From positions 1,643,311 to 1,707,310 of the forward strand of contig QANY01011336.1 of NCBI GenBank assembly GCA_003255025.1: a stretch of DNA of 64,000 nt, read 5' to 3'. The DNA is from Datisca glomerata. Its lineage: Eukaryota; Streptophyta; Magnoliopsida; Cucurbitales; Datiscaceae. Shown here piece after piece: positions 20,450-32,444 of the stretch. The notes beneath the pieces were generated by a model. It did not search any database, was not told where the DNA came from, and saw only the letters and a program-made list of their open reading frames with translations. The stretch's first letter is position 1. Every line of letters begins with the position of its first letter. Position numbers and translations under genes: made by a program.

Positions 20450-23400
20450 TGAGGGTTAAATCTCACTCACCTTCTTGGGATAAATCTACTGAAATTTTTG
20501 TTTGTTTAACAAAGATATAATCTACAATTAGTAAAACAATCATAGTAAATATAAATAAAGAGATAAAATGACGAAAAATCTGTAAAATTTACTTGTTTTC
20601 GTAATTTTAACTACGACCACGACCATGAGCAGCGGTTGAACCGCGAGCAGCGGTTAGGGTGAACCACGTCGAAGGAGCTGGGAGTAGGTCTTCTAAATCT
20701 CCTCTCCTCTAGCCTGCGATTGAAGGGGGGTTAGGGTTTGAAGGTGACAAGGTGAGATATGGGAAAAATTAGGGTAATTCTAGGTATGAGAATATAATAA
20801 AAAAATTTAAGCTAAAAAACTTTAGTTTGACTCATAATTTATTGGGTTTTTCACTTAAAAAAACTAGTAGTTTATTTTAATAAGTTAAGTCAAACACACC
20901 TTTAAAATTAGGTCGGTACTTATTTAAGTCAAAAATTATAAGCTACAATTTATGAGTTGAGCTAAGCATCGCCTAAGAACTTTGTTTCATTTTAAGTAAT
21001 GTATTTTCAAATGAAGGTTAATCTTGAAAGCAAAAAAAACGCAATAGATATATGAGCAAAAAGGTTAATGTCATAATTAAAAATTAAACTTAGGCTAAAT
21101 TAAGAAATATGGGACGTTTGGTTGAGCTTATCCTCATGATAAAGTATGTGGTAAACTTATTTTTTAGTATTTTCTCACGTTTGTTTTAAGTATTCACATT
21201 TGACATGATAAACTTATTTAACCTGATTAAATAACAATCCTACATTATTTTTCCTCAAAAATCTATTTTACCAATAACTTTTTCAATTTTATTACCCATC
21301 TTATAATACATCTACACATTTTTTAAAATAACTTTTGTTTTTCCAAATCGCCATAAAATATATCATTATTTTTTTTGCATTCCACATGCATGGTTTTGAT
21401 ATTTTATTTTTTCATGACTAAAGTCTCACAAAAGTGTCATAAAAAATTTCCAATCCTAGAAACCCGTTAAATCTCGCTCGTATCATGGTGGAACCAAACT
21501 CGTCACGATACCAAAAGGCCCGCCCCACAAACCAGTCTCAGGGTCGCCCCGTGAGACTAAGATATGCACGCTAATTGGAATGAATGATATAACATATTAT
21601 TTGAAAAATTTAAGTATAGACAAACTCTTCATATATGCATAATATAAAATTAAAATGATTATAATACATGTTAATAATATCAAATATTTTTTGAAATTAA
21701 AAGTTGTTTCTTTCGCTAAAATAAATATTATTCATAAATTATCAATGTTTGAAAATATATTAAAGTTATAAAAAGGGGACAATAACGAGATTGTTTTCTC
21801 ACGTCTTGTTTTTTGTCTAGAGGACCGAACTCGTGGGATGGGTCCACGAAGGGGGTTCTCCCTCAACCATTTAATTAATTTTCTAGTTAATAGAATAAAA
21901 TATATTCGACATTTTATTATATTAAAATGATGAATACTCATTATAAAAAAATTGAAAATATGATAATAAAAATTTATAAATAATCAATAATTTAATTCTT
22001 CTTACTTACACATCTATACACTTGAAATATCTATTTATTCTCAACTCCCCATAAAAGCTTAGCTCCATTGAATTTATAAGGTGAACGTATCATAGTTGTT
22101 AAATTTTTTTAATGGTCATTTTATTTTTTGAGAAAATAACACATATTGGATATTTCGGTCTTCTACTATTCCATTCCATAAAAAGTATTTTGGACATATA
22201 AAATAATATTATAAAATTTATTATTAGTAATATAAGTAAGAAAAATTGAATCATGACTTATTTTCATACAACAAGCAATGATTTTTTTAACATTAACATA
22301 TCATTCACACATTCGACTTAATTATCTCATTAAAACCATTTTCTAAAAAATACTAGAACTAGAAAAGGAATATTAAAAAAATTGTCGCGCTATCTGGAAA
22401 ACGAACTCAAGATGCGGAAGCGAGAAGATGACTTAATTAAAAGGATTAGGTGTCACTGAACATGCACAAAAGATGTGATTATATTCAGTTTTAGATTGTA
22501 CTTAACCAAAATATAACAAAAAATTATATCCATATTCCTTTTTGTTTCTGTGCTAGAACCATAATATTTTGTTCGTTCCAGTCAGAACAGAACGAAATTG
22601 ATAATCATGGTATACATATCTACTGAAGAGTAGTTTACGTAACGGGCAAATTGTTATGTATTATTAAATATTTTAATATATTAATATAAATGACAATTAT
22701 TTATATCAGAATTATTTTTATATATAAAGAGGAAAATGTATATATTATAATCAGTTTTGTGATATCGGAGAAAATATAATCAAACACGACATGAATTATT
22801 AAAATTTTTTACCAGTTACCAGTAGAGAATATGTGCACAATTTTGCTATGCAAATGTTGAACAATTTGTCACTAAATTTATTTGTACGGTATAAGTAAAA
22901 ATATTATTTTACTTTTTGACGTAATAACAAAGATAGTTGATTTATTGGTGGAGTTAATAAAATAGTTAGTTTATTAGTGCGTAAAATAAAATATATAAGA
23001 CATTGTGTGTACTAGAATTTATAAATAATCAATAAGTTTATTACTCTCATATAATTTATATAACTTTTCCAACAACTTTATTTAAATTTTTCCAACAACT
23101 TTACTCAAGTTTCCTACGTACCAAACGATGTAATCATATTTTTCAGTAACTTTTTCACTTAATCATATGTTACCAAATATAATAATCTTAAAATCTTATA
23201 ATCTAACTTTATTATTTAAACTTACCCAACAACTTAATTTTTTCAGTGTTCGTACTTAACTCATATCAAGTGACCCCTTGAGAGTAAACTTTAGTTTTAT
23301 CTAAACTGTCGTCTTCAACCTACCTCCAAGCGTGAAAATGCTAAAATTCAATAGTCATATTCTCAAACTCCATTGTAGTTTTCCTCATCGGGGAGGGAGG

Positions 23401-24290
23401 CCCTCTAAATCCCCATCTCCAGTGAGGTTTTTTTCTTCATTTTATGCTTTTAATTTTCATTCATATCTTAAGATGTTATTGTCTCCTAGATCAAGATCTA
23501 TAATGATTTTCTTTCATGAATTTAAATATAAGATTTTGGTCCCCCCTCATACACGCGGGAGTTTTTCCTTGTGGTTTTAGTGGTTTCTTAGATATTCAAT
23601 GATCTGAGACTCAATTTGACAGATAACAAATTACAACAGACCGTTTATATATTACACTTCAACTTCCCTTCAACCGAAAAAGTTTTTCTGCAAAACTTTT
23701 GTGATTTATTTATATTGTTGTTTGTAGTTTTCTGATTTTTTTAAGTAAATCTTTTAATTCTAATTTGTTTATGCAAGAAGATTTGTTTTTGTATTAAAAA
23801 TAATTTTAAAATAATCAAGTAATTGACTAACTTTTAAGTGAGTAAATAATGTGTCAATAATTTATAAATGTGTGTTTGAGGATTCATTAAACTAATTTAA
23901 TAAAATGATTTATAAATAATTATCATTTCAAAACTTAATTAATTGTTTGATGTTAAAGATGTTTTAGAGCAAGTGGTGATTAATTTTCAATGATTTCATC
24001 ATGTAAGAAAAAAATAAGGAGAAATGGTTTTTTGATCTTACTGCTTTGAATACAGATGGGCCAATCTCTGACTGACTGAGAAGATTCTGCGTCATGCAAT
24101 GGAAGGAAAAGAGATGAGACGGTAGCAAATACAAACAAAATTGCATCAAAATGGTTTAGACGACGTGCCGAAAGGCCAAAAATCTTGCATGTCTTCTATA
24201 CGCAATGAATTACTCATTTCTGACTAATGTAGCCGACGAAAATTGATGAAGAACCTTTCCGTTCATACCCATTTTCGGTTGCGTATTCCA
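20450..24290. other. AT-rich intergenic region with possible miniature transposon ends
   Basis: No gene was recognised. A gggacgtttggtt word at about 21111-21124 and taccaaacg at about 23117 resemble ends of miniature DNA transposons, but I could not pair them into one element. GC-richer snippets at 21470-21560, 21810-21870 and 23385-23430 have no recognisable function. Confidence 0.4.
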
Positions 24291-24394
24291 AATTGACAGC
24301 CCCATTCAAAATTTCTCATTTGGTTTTGTTTTTATCTTCATTCAATAAGTTTATTACTGCGAAAATCCATCCTGGGCGTGCAATAGAGGAAAAT

Positions 24395-24923
24395 ATGTTG
24401 GAAGGGAAGGCTGTGATAAAAGATACCGACATGCCAATGAGGATGCAGATTCATGCTATGGCTTCTGCTTCTCAGGCTCTTGATCTTTACGATGTTTCGG
24501 ATTGTGTTTCCATCGCTGCTCACATGAAGAAGGTTTGTGATTCACATTCCCATTGTTTCGATCCAATTATGATTCTCTGTTTTTCGAAATTAATGATCTG
24601 CCGAAGAACAAGTCTACCAAAAAGTTGATTTAAAAAAGGCAATTCCCTGACCCATTTGCCCAATGCCTTTTCAGATTTTAGAATTCTTTCGAACAATATT
24701 GTTTTCTTAATTTTCATTGTTTCTTGAAGACTCGTTATCAAGCCTAAGTATGGTCTATTGTTTTCCCTAATCTTTTTAGGAATTTGACGATAAGTATGGA
24801 AGCGGATGGCAATGTGTGGTGGGTTTAAAGTTTGGTTGTTTTTTCACACATTCACAAGGGACCTTCATCTATTTCGCACTTGAAACCCTCAATTTCCTTA
24901 TCTTCAAGGCAGCCTCTTCCTAA
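24395..24923 (+). CDS. LC8-type dynein light chain
   Basis: Two exons, 24395-24532 and 24780-24923, with intron 24533-24779 (donor aag/gtttgt, acceptor tttttag), encode 93 aa. The protein starts MLEGKAVIKDTDMPMRMQ, as plant LC8 proteins do, and runs through SQALDLYDVSDCVSIAAH, KKEFDDKYGSGWQCVVG, FGCFFTHSQGTFIYF and LETLNFLIFKAASS. The open frame extends 34 codons upstream, but this ATG matches the family start. LC8 proteins form homodimers that bind short linear motifs in partner proteins. Flowering plants lack dynein heavy chains, so the plant protein is regarded as a dimerisation hub rather than a motor part. The beta-strand loop reads VVGLKFGCFF, where the family usually has Ser and Asn at the L and K positions. 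It is convergent with the TRM gene, with 877 bp between the two stop codons. Confidence 0.93.
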
Positions 24924-25799
24924 ATTTTACCATTCGGAGAGGTTTGTTGGAACAACCAGAGTACAAGGACTGCTAGCAGATTCTCATACGATACTAGTGA
25001 ATAAATCTTCTAAGAATTATACTAGACTAGTTATTTTCTGTCTATATCTTCTTCTCCTCTTTCAGTGGAGCTTCAGTTAGTGCTTGTATGGCGTCCTTTT
25101 TGGTAGCGGGCCAGAATCTTACTGGGGAGAAACGTGGATGAAACCCCAGTACTGTGGAAAAATCTGCTTGTACAATGCTTATCTGTAATTTTGTACTTAA
25201 AAGTTTATTTACTTGAATTTTTTTGGCAAAATTATTGACTTGAAGTTTAATCTCAATTACTTGTATCATTTTTTTGTTTGTTTTTCCATTAGTTCTTTAT
25301 TTTTTCTTCCGGTAAAGATCAGTTTGAACTCAGATAATCAACACCAACCACCACCACCATTTGCTGGAGAAATCCGTTCAGGTTAGTTGTACTTCTCGGT
25401 TCCCTACCTTTAATAAAGCTATATAAAGATGGGAAAGTGGAAAATATTCTGAACTACATTGTAAAAGTGTATTAGTTTGGCCTAAGTTTATTCGTTGTTA
25501 TGAAGAATTTATATCCTTGTATTTTACCATAAATGCACACAATGCCATTCCCTATGATGATCATAAGGACGGATTTGAAATTCTAAGCCAGTTTAAGTAA
25601 TTGTAGTTCATGTCAGATTGCATAATAAACAGTCAGAAAATTGATTTATGTAGTGGAAGATATAGCCTATAGTTAACCGCTCCAAGTTCCTTTTGTATCA
25701 GACAGAACTCTTATATTTGTACAGGATGAAGAGTAGAAGTGTTTGTACTAACTTTGAATTCTCGAAAAGACTAAAACCAGTATGTTGCTGAAGCTCAAA

Positions 25800-28700
25800 T
25801 TACGTGAAGACATTCTCAATCAACTCTCGTATAATCAGCCTCTCAATGTCAATCACAACTCGCTCAGCTTCATCCATGGAATATCCACTTCGCCAACCGA
25901 AATCCCATATTCCATGTATCATTCCTTTGCACCCCATGTCTCTCTCCAACATTGCATCAAGACCATCTAAAGGAAGATTCTCGCCTGCGATTTTTCTGTA
26001 ACTTTCTAGCGTCTCGATGCCATCACAAACTTCCTGTACTAAGTTGTCTAGAGAAATCCACATTCTTGGCTTTCCCATACGTGCTAGTAACAAAGGGTGG
26101 ACCAGTTCTAGTGATTGGATAGTTCTCCGTTCGATGAGTTCAACTGCACAGTCCAAAGAAAGTCTCATACAGGGTATTTCTGCATTGTAGCCGCAAGATT
26201 CCTGTAAGTTTGATATATCATTCATATTCATACTTAGATGAAAAAGATCCTCTGCTTGACTGAGAAATGATAGACTGCTCAAGAGTAATGCTTTCACATC
26301 GCTCACAGTTTTGATGTTTTTGCTGTCTGTTGTTTCCTTATGACTCATGTGATTGCAAACTTCTTTTGCAGTTTTTGTATCTGTTTCATGTGTCGGGTTC
26401 ACTGGTGAAACATCACTGGAAGAACTCGGGCTCTCATCACAGAATTCTATGATATCTGAAACCAAAAAAGAGTGAAAAAACAGGGAGGTCATAATCACCT
26501 AAATAATGACATGACATGAAAGTGGTCATTGGATTCCACAACCAAGTTCTCACGCAAGTTTGTAATTGTAGAGTTATGAGTGATCACAAATACAGATTCT
26601 ATTGGACTGTGTCAAAGTTGCTAACTTTGTGAACTATTTAGAATCTACCTTACTGTATAAATCACAAAAGGATGTAGAGTTGAACCTATCACAGAAGCTC
26701 AAGAGCTGGAACACTTTCTAATACAAGAAATGGCTATTTATGTTGGTTACCTTTTTCCAAAAGGCTTCTTTTTGAGAAGCAGCTAATGACATGCATAATC
26801 ATTATTTTAGAAGCAGCTAATGAATAAAAACATGAATCCGAATATTTCAAATCATCACTTGCCCAATTGTTAACAATTAGACTTTAGTAATACAAAATAG
26901 ATTTGTGGGTTTTACCAGCAATATGAAGTTTGCTGTCATCTCTTTCCTCCTCCAAAGGAAGGTGATCTTCAAGAGTAGTGTGGGTATTTATCACACGCGA
27001 CGTAGATTCGTGTGCAAGATCAGTCCTCTTATCATCTTCTTTGTCCCCAGAGATGCCAGTCTGCATAAATAAGATTGCATTAATCTTTTTCTAGAAGCCA
27101 AAATGTTTTCCCTCATCGAATTATGTTATATGATGTAATAGTGTAGACCGTTTTTTCTAATTACTCCTTATGCTAATTATTAATTTCTATCATCATCAAA
27201 ATGACTAGAGCAGCGTATTAGTGGAGAAAAGAGAAATTTCTGAACAAAGTACTTTTATGGGTCGGAAGACGAACTTACATGTGATTTTGCTATTGTTGGC
27301 TCTTTGATATCCTTTTCCTTCTTTTTCTGATACTTTTTCCTATCAATGTGATGATTAAATAGAGGTTTCTCTGCAAGTTTAGGAACAGTGCGCATAGAAC
27401 TATCATTCTTTTTGACATTTGATTCTGGTGCTGGCTTCCTTGGCTTTGTTAATGTCTCCTTTGCTTGATCTTGAGGTCTGATGGATATAATTTTAGGTTC
27501 CACACTTTTCTTCGGTAATGGCTTTATGTTAGATGCCGTTGCCTTTTGTAAATTGAGTGCTTTTTTATCATTTGCTTCTCTTATGTGGGGCTTGGAACTT
27601 ACAGGACCAGAAGTTTTCAACTTATGAGAAGCCTTTTGTTTAGCACTGGTTATGTCTTCTTCTGATTTTCGAACTTCTTTATGGCTTCCCTTAGCTCGAC
27701 TTATCCTTGTAAGTTGATTCTCTTCAGCCTCGACTTTTCTGAGAAAGCTGGTTGTTTTCTGAGAATGTTCTTTCGTTTTCAGTTTTCCAAGCATCTTTTT
27801 CATGTTCAAAGCATATTTTTCTGTGTGCTGAGCATTCAGAGGTTTTATTAAGACAATAGGTGGCGGGGTATTGTCAATTTCCCTTTGTTTCGAATAGAAA
27901 TCGAAAGAATTGCTTTCGGGAAGCCCTTTATATTGCATGTTGTCAAGAATTTCTCTTAAACTCGTCCTTTCTTGATCCACTTTTTTCATGACAAACTGAG
28001 TCTTGTTTGTATTTGGCCTATCGATGTCAAAGAAAGGTCTCGGCTGATTCGAAATCTTTCCACCCTGATTCGAAATCTTTCCACCCGGGAAATTTCTATG
28101 TGGAGTGGTCGTTATCAATGGATCTAATGGGATTTCTTCTAAGCCCATGAGCTTGGCAATCAGATTTGTGCCTTTACATATTTTCTGTGGAGATGCTGAG
28201 GAGGTACTTGAAGCAACACTGTCATGAACAGTTGAGGATTGGCTTGAGCAGCTTGTAGATGGAATATCTGATGCTGAATCCAAATTTCTTCCAAACAAGT
28301 AAGCCTTTTCACCGATTTTCGTATTTCGCTTTAGATTTTTCCTCTCAATGCTGTCTCTGATCACCCTCTTTATCTCATCAGCTCCATTTCCATAGCACCG
28401 ATAGTCTGAAACCCGGGGTTCCTGAGATTCCATCGGGTAACCCTGATCTGCAAACTGAGACTTCTCCTTTTTTTGCAAATGAACCATATATTTTGAGGCT
28501 TCTTGCAACTTCCCCAAAATAATTAGAGATTCTTGAAGATCAAGAGCTCCTTTCAACAAATCTTTAGCAATGTCCTTAGATTTCAGATCAGATCTCGGCC
28601 CTTTAGACCATGAATCAGTCATCTGGTTCAGCTGGTGAGCTCCTTTAGAAACCTTCAACAGCTGAGAAGAAGATTTGTGGTGAAATTGATCTGTTATCTC

Positions 28701-28877
28701 TGCCTTGTTTGATGGGAATTCACTTGAAATCCTTCTTCTTCTTTGGGTTTCAATCTTTGGCTCCATTTCTTGAGAAGTGTTGGATTTTCTGGTCGTTTTG
28801 CAATCAATTACCCCTTTTGGATCATTGCAGGTGACAAACGGTCTGTATACCATTGATCTTAGACTGTCTTGAGGCAT
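25800..28877 (-). CDS. TRM/LONGIFOLIA-family protein (DUF3741/DUF4378)
   Basis: Three coding exons on the minus strand are 28877-27279, 27060-26916 and 26455-25800, with introns 27278-27061 (gtaagt...atgcag) and 26915-26456 (gtaaaa...ttcag). Phases close, giving 799 aa. The N-terminus (MPQDSLRSMVYRPFV) and the helix KDLLKGALDLQESLIILGKL (about 103-124) are typical. At residues 238-250 lies NLIAKLMGLEEIP, the VARLMGL-like (DUF3741) motif. The middle is Lys/Ser-rich and disordered. The last 100 residues (RMWISLDNLVQEVCDGIE, GCKGMIHGIWDFGWRSG, ERLIIRELIENVF) form the DUF4378 C-terminus. TRM proteins recruit TON1/PP2A complexes to microtubules and shape cells and organs. The exact subgroup is not assigned. 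A perfect 21-bp in-frame tandem duplication lies in exon 1. Confidence 0.9.
28044..28085 (-). repeat. 21-bp in-frame tandem duplication in the TRM gene
   Basis: Two identical 21-bp units lie side by side in exon 1 and give the repeated heptapeptide GGKISNQ twice (about residues 265-278), some 15 residues after the LMGL motif. Perfect identity suggests a recent event. It keeps the reading frame. Confidence 0.95.
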
Positions 28878-28955
28878 ATTCTATTTGCATAAATATTAGA
28901 TTGAAATATTCAAATGCTCTGCTTAATTCCTCATGTAATTTTCACCTGGTCGGCT

Positions 28956-29183
28956 CTGTTTCAACAAAAACAAGAAGAAAATAATTGATCACTTGGATAA
29001 AACCAAAAATGTAACGACAAGAGAGAGAGACAGAGACACACACAGAGAATGAGAATATTAAATTACTAATCTGTATGAATGTTTTACATCATAATTTGAC
29101 AATTAGAGAGCTAAATTTCATCGACCCATTAAAAGTTCGTGCATAAAAACTATAAAATATCTTTCAATTTGATGAATAGTTAC
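28956..29183 (-). other. Probable 5' UTR intron of the TRM gene
   Basis: On the minus strand a donor cag/gtaact begins at 29183 and an acceptor gttgaaacag ends at 28956. The start codon follows 79 nt after the acceptor. The leader exon would then lie above 29184 and include the pyrimidine/purine-rich sequence to about 29400. Other donor-like sites at 28949 and 29352 leave alternatives open. It is predicted from splice consensus only. Confidence 0.5.
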
Positions 29184-29449
29184 CTGAATGAACTCAAAAC
29201 TTGTAGTTTTTTCAGTAAATGGCCAACCCAATTCTCTCTCTCCCAAAAACTAACAGAGAAATACCGGAAAAGAAAAGAAAATGCAATGGGTAATTGAACC
29301 TAAGAAGTGAAGAAGAAGATGCAGAAATAGTTGCAGAGAGGGAGAACTCTCACCTACAAGTGAGCAAACAGAGGATTAGATCCAATAAAGAGGAAAACAG
29401 AGCAGTCGGTGCATTGACTTTGAGGAAGTGTACCAGTAGGAAATTTCAA

Positions 29450-30667
29450 AGTAGAAACTAAAATAGAAACATGTTTTTGAGATTTAATTTTCTAAAATGT
29501 CAATTGGGTTTTCAATTAGGCAATAAGATCGTTGAAAATATTACAAGCGTCATTAATGGGTGTTTTTGTCGTACGTGTGCTGCAGAGTACTTTTGAAGCA
29601 AAATGTTTAAAAAAAAGCATGAACAGGTTAAGCTACAAGTTCAGTGAATAAGGAGCAGAACTTGCAAGTTGATGGGGAAGCAACACGAGATTTAGTGTAA
29701 ATAATTTAATGAGTTTGCGAGTTTGTTCTTTTCAGACGACGACGGGTTTAAATCAGAGATTATGTTAAGTTGTGATCATCAATTTAAGAATTTAATCATT
29801 GTATGATTGTGAAAAACTCCTAGTTGAAGTTTTATACTCATGAGATTAGTCAGATAATTAAATTTTAAAATCGGGATGCTAATCTAAAAAAGACATGTTG
29901 ATGTGGAAATTTGCTTTACATTTAATCTGTTTTTTTGTCAAAATTATAACTTTCCTGAAAGGTGACATAAAATTTGATGACGCAAAAGAGGAAATTGATT
30001 ACTCTACAGAGCATGACCGGCTAAGACAGAAATAGAGTAAGAAATTTTGTTCAGTCTCATCATTTTTTTATGTTATATAATATTTTTATGATATATTTTA
30101 TATGGTATATTTTTTAATCTGTTTTGCATGATATTTTTTTATAAATTAAAATATTTTTTTTAAGTGGACCTCAATAGGATTTTGTTTGTGATTATGAAAT
30201 GAACGTGAATTCGCTAATAACGTACATTTTTTCAACTATTTATTTATTTTAGCATATAATTTAAAAATAATGAATCTAAATGACACATACAAACATAAAC
30301 AATCAGATTACTCAAATTCATATTAATATTTGAGGTGTTTGGGATTACAAACACGCATATAGAGAGAGCGGGAGGTTTAAGTATTTGGGGATTAAAAGAG
30401 GGTGTAAATTTATAAAATAAGTAGATTGAAATATGAAAAAGAAATGGAGATTTCAAAAGGGAATATATTTATAAAACAATTGAATTTCAAACTTTTCAAT
30501 GGGTCAAAATTTTAATTTTAGTGGGGTCCTTATCAGAAAAATGTATGAAAACCTAAAATTTACTATGTTAAAATTTAGAAAACAGATAATGGGGTCATGC
30601 GACCCCGCTCTCGATAAGGTGGCTCTTCTCCTGTATTAAAATGTAAAAAACCATCGTATTTGTAGGT
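29450..30667. other. Upstream region of the TRM gene and intergenic sequence
   Basis: It holds the presumed promoter of the minus-strand TRM gene (nearest few hundred bases) and AT-rich sequence with no recognised gene. A word at 29925-29965 (gctttacatttaatc then ttttttgtcaaaat) recurs in similar form at 32994, suggesting a dispersed repeat. Confidence 0.4.
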
Positions 30668-31250
30668 GTTGTAGTTAGAGGTGTTTAAAGGTCGGTCTGA
30701 TCAGATTTTTGAAAAAAATAATATCAGACCGAACGGATCATAAATCTAAAAAAAATCTAGATCGAGAATCAACGGTCGGTTCGGACGGATTTAACGGATA
30801 CCTGTTTTACAATAAATATATTATTTAACAATAAAGACAAATTTTTACAGGAGTTCTCCATATTTAAACTTCAAAGTATTAATATCCAACATTTAAAAAT
30901 ATCCAAGGCTCAAAATACTAATATCTAACATTCAAACATATTCAAACTCTAAAATATAATTAATAATATCCAACACTCAAATATAAAAAAAAGTAAATTA
31001 AAAACACAACAAAACATAGAAGTTCATCTATCTCCAGTCTTCAATCACATCATGTAATGGTAATGACAACCTCCTTTTGCATTTTGATACACTCTATTCA
31101 CGTGAAGACAATGAGTTAACATGAAGATAATGAGTCTAAAAACATGTAAAAAAAATATAAATAATAACATATAAATGAGTTACATTCATCTATTTCCACA
31201 ATCTTTTATAATGTCTCATTGAGATTAATATGCACAGGTCTACTCAGAAT

Positions 31251-31523
31251 TCAATTTCGTGCACATATAAGAGCTTCAATAGTTTTCAGAGCCAATGAAC
31301 TGCGAAATGGATCCAATATTCGATCACTTGTACTGAAGGCTGACTCGGATGCAACTGTGGAGATAGGAATTGCCAATACATCTCTAGCTATAAGGCTAAG
31401 AACCTCATACCTTGAAGAGTTTAATTTCCACCAATTAAGAAGATTCAACTCAACATTCAGGTTTAAATATGGCTCCGTCAAATATCTATCAATATCTGAC
31501 TTAACCTTTAGGCTATTTTCCAC
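31251..31523 (-). pseudogene. hAT transposase C-terminal dimerisation domain
   Basis: The frame shows DIDRYLTEPYLNLN, ELNLLNWWKLNSSRYEVL, ARDVLAIPISTVASESAFS and RILDPFRSSLALKTIEALI, the hATC domain in full. No zinc finger or RNase H-like core is present upstream on the minus strand. Instead a short acidic stretch (VEDDDQDDFS) precedes it and then the minisatellite. It is a remnant of an autonomous relative, not a functional transposase. Confidence 0.9.
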
Positions 31524-31873
31524 AACTATTTTGAAAATGTAAAGGTCAAACTAAAATCATCTTGATCATCATCTTCAACTATCTCAGATTGTGATGATTG
31601 ATCAACAAATGGCACTGATTGACTTGAAGTAACCTTACTTTTGTATTCCTCAAATATTCTATCAAAAGTAGAAGTCACTTTCTTTAAAGACTTGAGATTT
31701 GGAAAAAGAACAGAACACCGAATTTCACATTTAAGAAATTTACTTTTATAAATCAGATGCAGATAACAGAAAAAGGCATCCTCACAGTAGAGTTGGAAAA
31801 AGAACAGAGCAACATAAATAATCACAGTAGAGTTGGAACCCTTAATCTTACCTGGACGAAGAAGGAGGCGTCT

Positions 31874-32160
31874 GGCGTCGTGACTCGTGAGCTGAGGGAG
31901 AGGGAGAGGGTTTGAGTTGAGGGAGAGTGAGAGGCGAGAGGAGGCATCGTGACCCGTGAGTTGAGGGAGAGAGAAGGTCTGAGCTGAGGGAGAGGGAGAG
32001 GTGAGAGGAGGCGTCGTGACTCGTGAGTTGAGGGAGAGGGAGAGGGTCTGAGCTGAGAGAAAGGGAGAGGCGAGAGGAAGCTCGTGACCCTTGAGTTGAG
32101 AGAGAGGGAGAGGTTCTGAGCTGAGGGAGAGGGAGAGGCGAGAGGAGGCATCGTGACTCA
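31874..32160 (-). repeat. About 68-bp minisatellite inside the hAT element
   Basis: Units starting at the ggcgtcgtgac or ggcatcgtgac word lie at 31874, 31943, 32010, 32078 and 32147 (spacing 67-69 bp). Each contains cgtgagttgagggagaggg, a gtctgagctga word and agaggcgagagga. Long Ser/Leu/Pro-rich frames on the minus strand arise from this low-complexity repeat and are not genes. Confidence 0.9.
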
Positions 32161-32444
32161 TGATTCTGAGCTGAGGGAGGCTGGAGAGAGAGTCGAGACT
32201 CGAGAGGACTGGAAGTGAGATGCAAGAGGGAGAGAAGACTAACAAATTCTGGAAGTGGTACGGTCGGGCTGGTCGGATCGGTCCAAAACTAACAAATTCT
32301 AGACCGGTACGAACTTTCGGCCCTCTCTAAAATGAGGACCGAACCGACCATTAACAAAAAAAAATCGTCCAGACCAGTCAATTTCAACTCGGACCTGTTC
32401 GAACTAAACAGTCTGGATGATTTTTGAACATTGCTAGTTGCAAT

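Larger units (their letters stand above)
30676..32436 (-). mobile_element. Non-autonomous hAT transposon
   Basis: Left end tagaggtgtttaaaggtc (30676) and right end, read inward, tagcaatgttcaaaaatc (32436) form an imperfect terminal inverted repeat with the hAT-like TAG..TGTT.AAA..TC pattern. They are flanked by gttgtagt (30668-30675) and gttgcaat (32437-32444), an 8-bp target duplication differing by two transitions. Subterminal regions carry several cggtcggttcgg-like words on both strands. The only coding remnant is the transposase dimerisation domain on the minus strand, and the rest is a minisatellite. Confidence 0.8.

Noticed and set aside
21111..23125. A 2-kb DNA transposon with gggacgtttggt and taccaaacg ends
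   Set aside because: The end words match only loosely, no target duplication was found, and no coding remnant lies between. It may be parts of two miniature elements.
24293..24394. N-terminal 34-codon extension of the light chain
   Set aside because: The frame is open upstream, but family proteins start at MLEGKAV, and the extension is hydrophobic 5' UTR-like sequence.
31526..32245. Long Ser/Leu/Pro-rich minus-strand frames (up to 239 codons)
   Set aside because: They are open in several frames at once because the 68-bp minisatellite lacks stops. No domain is seen, and the terminal part overlaps the hAT element.
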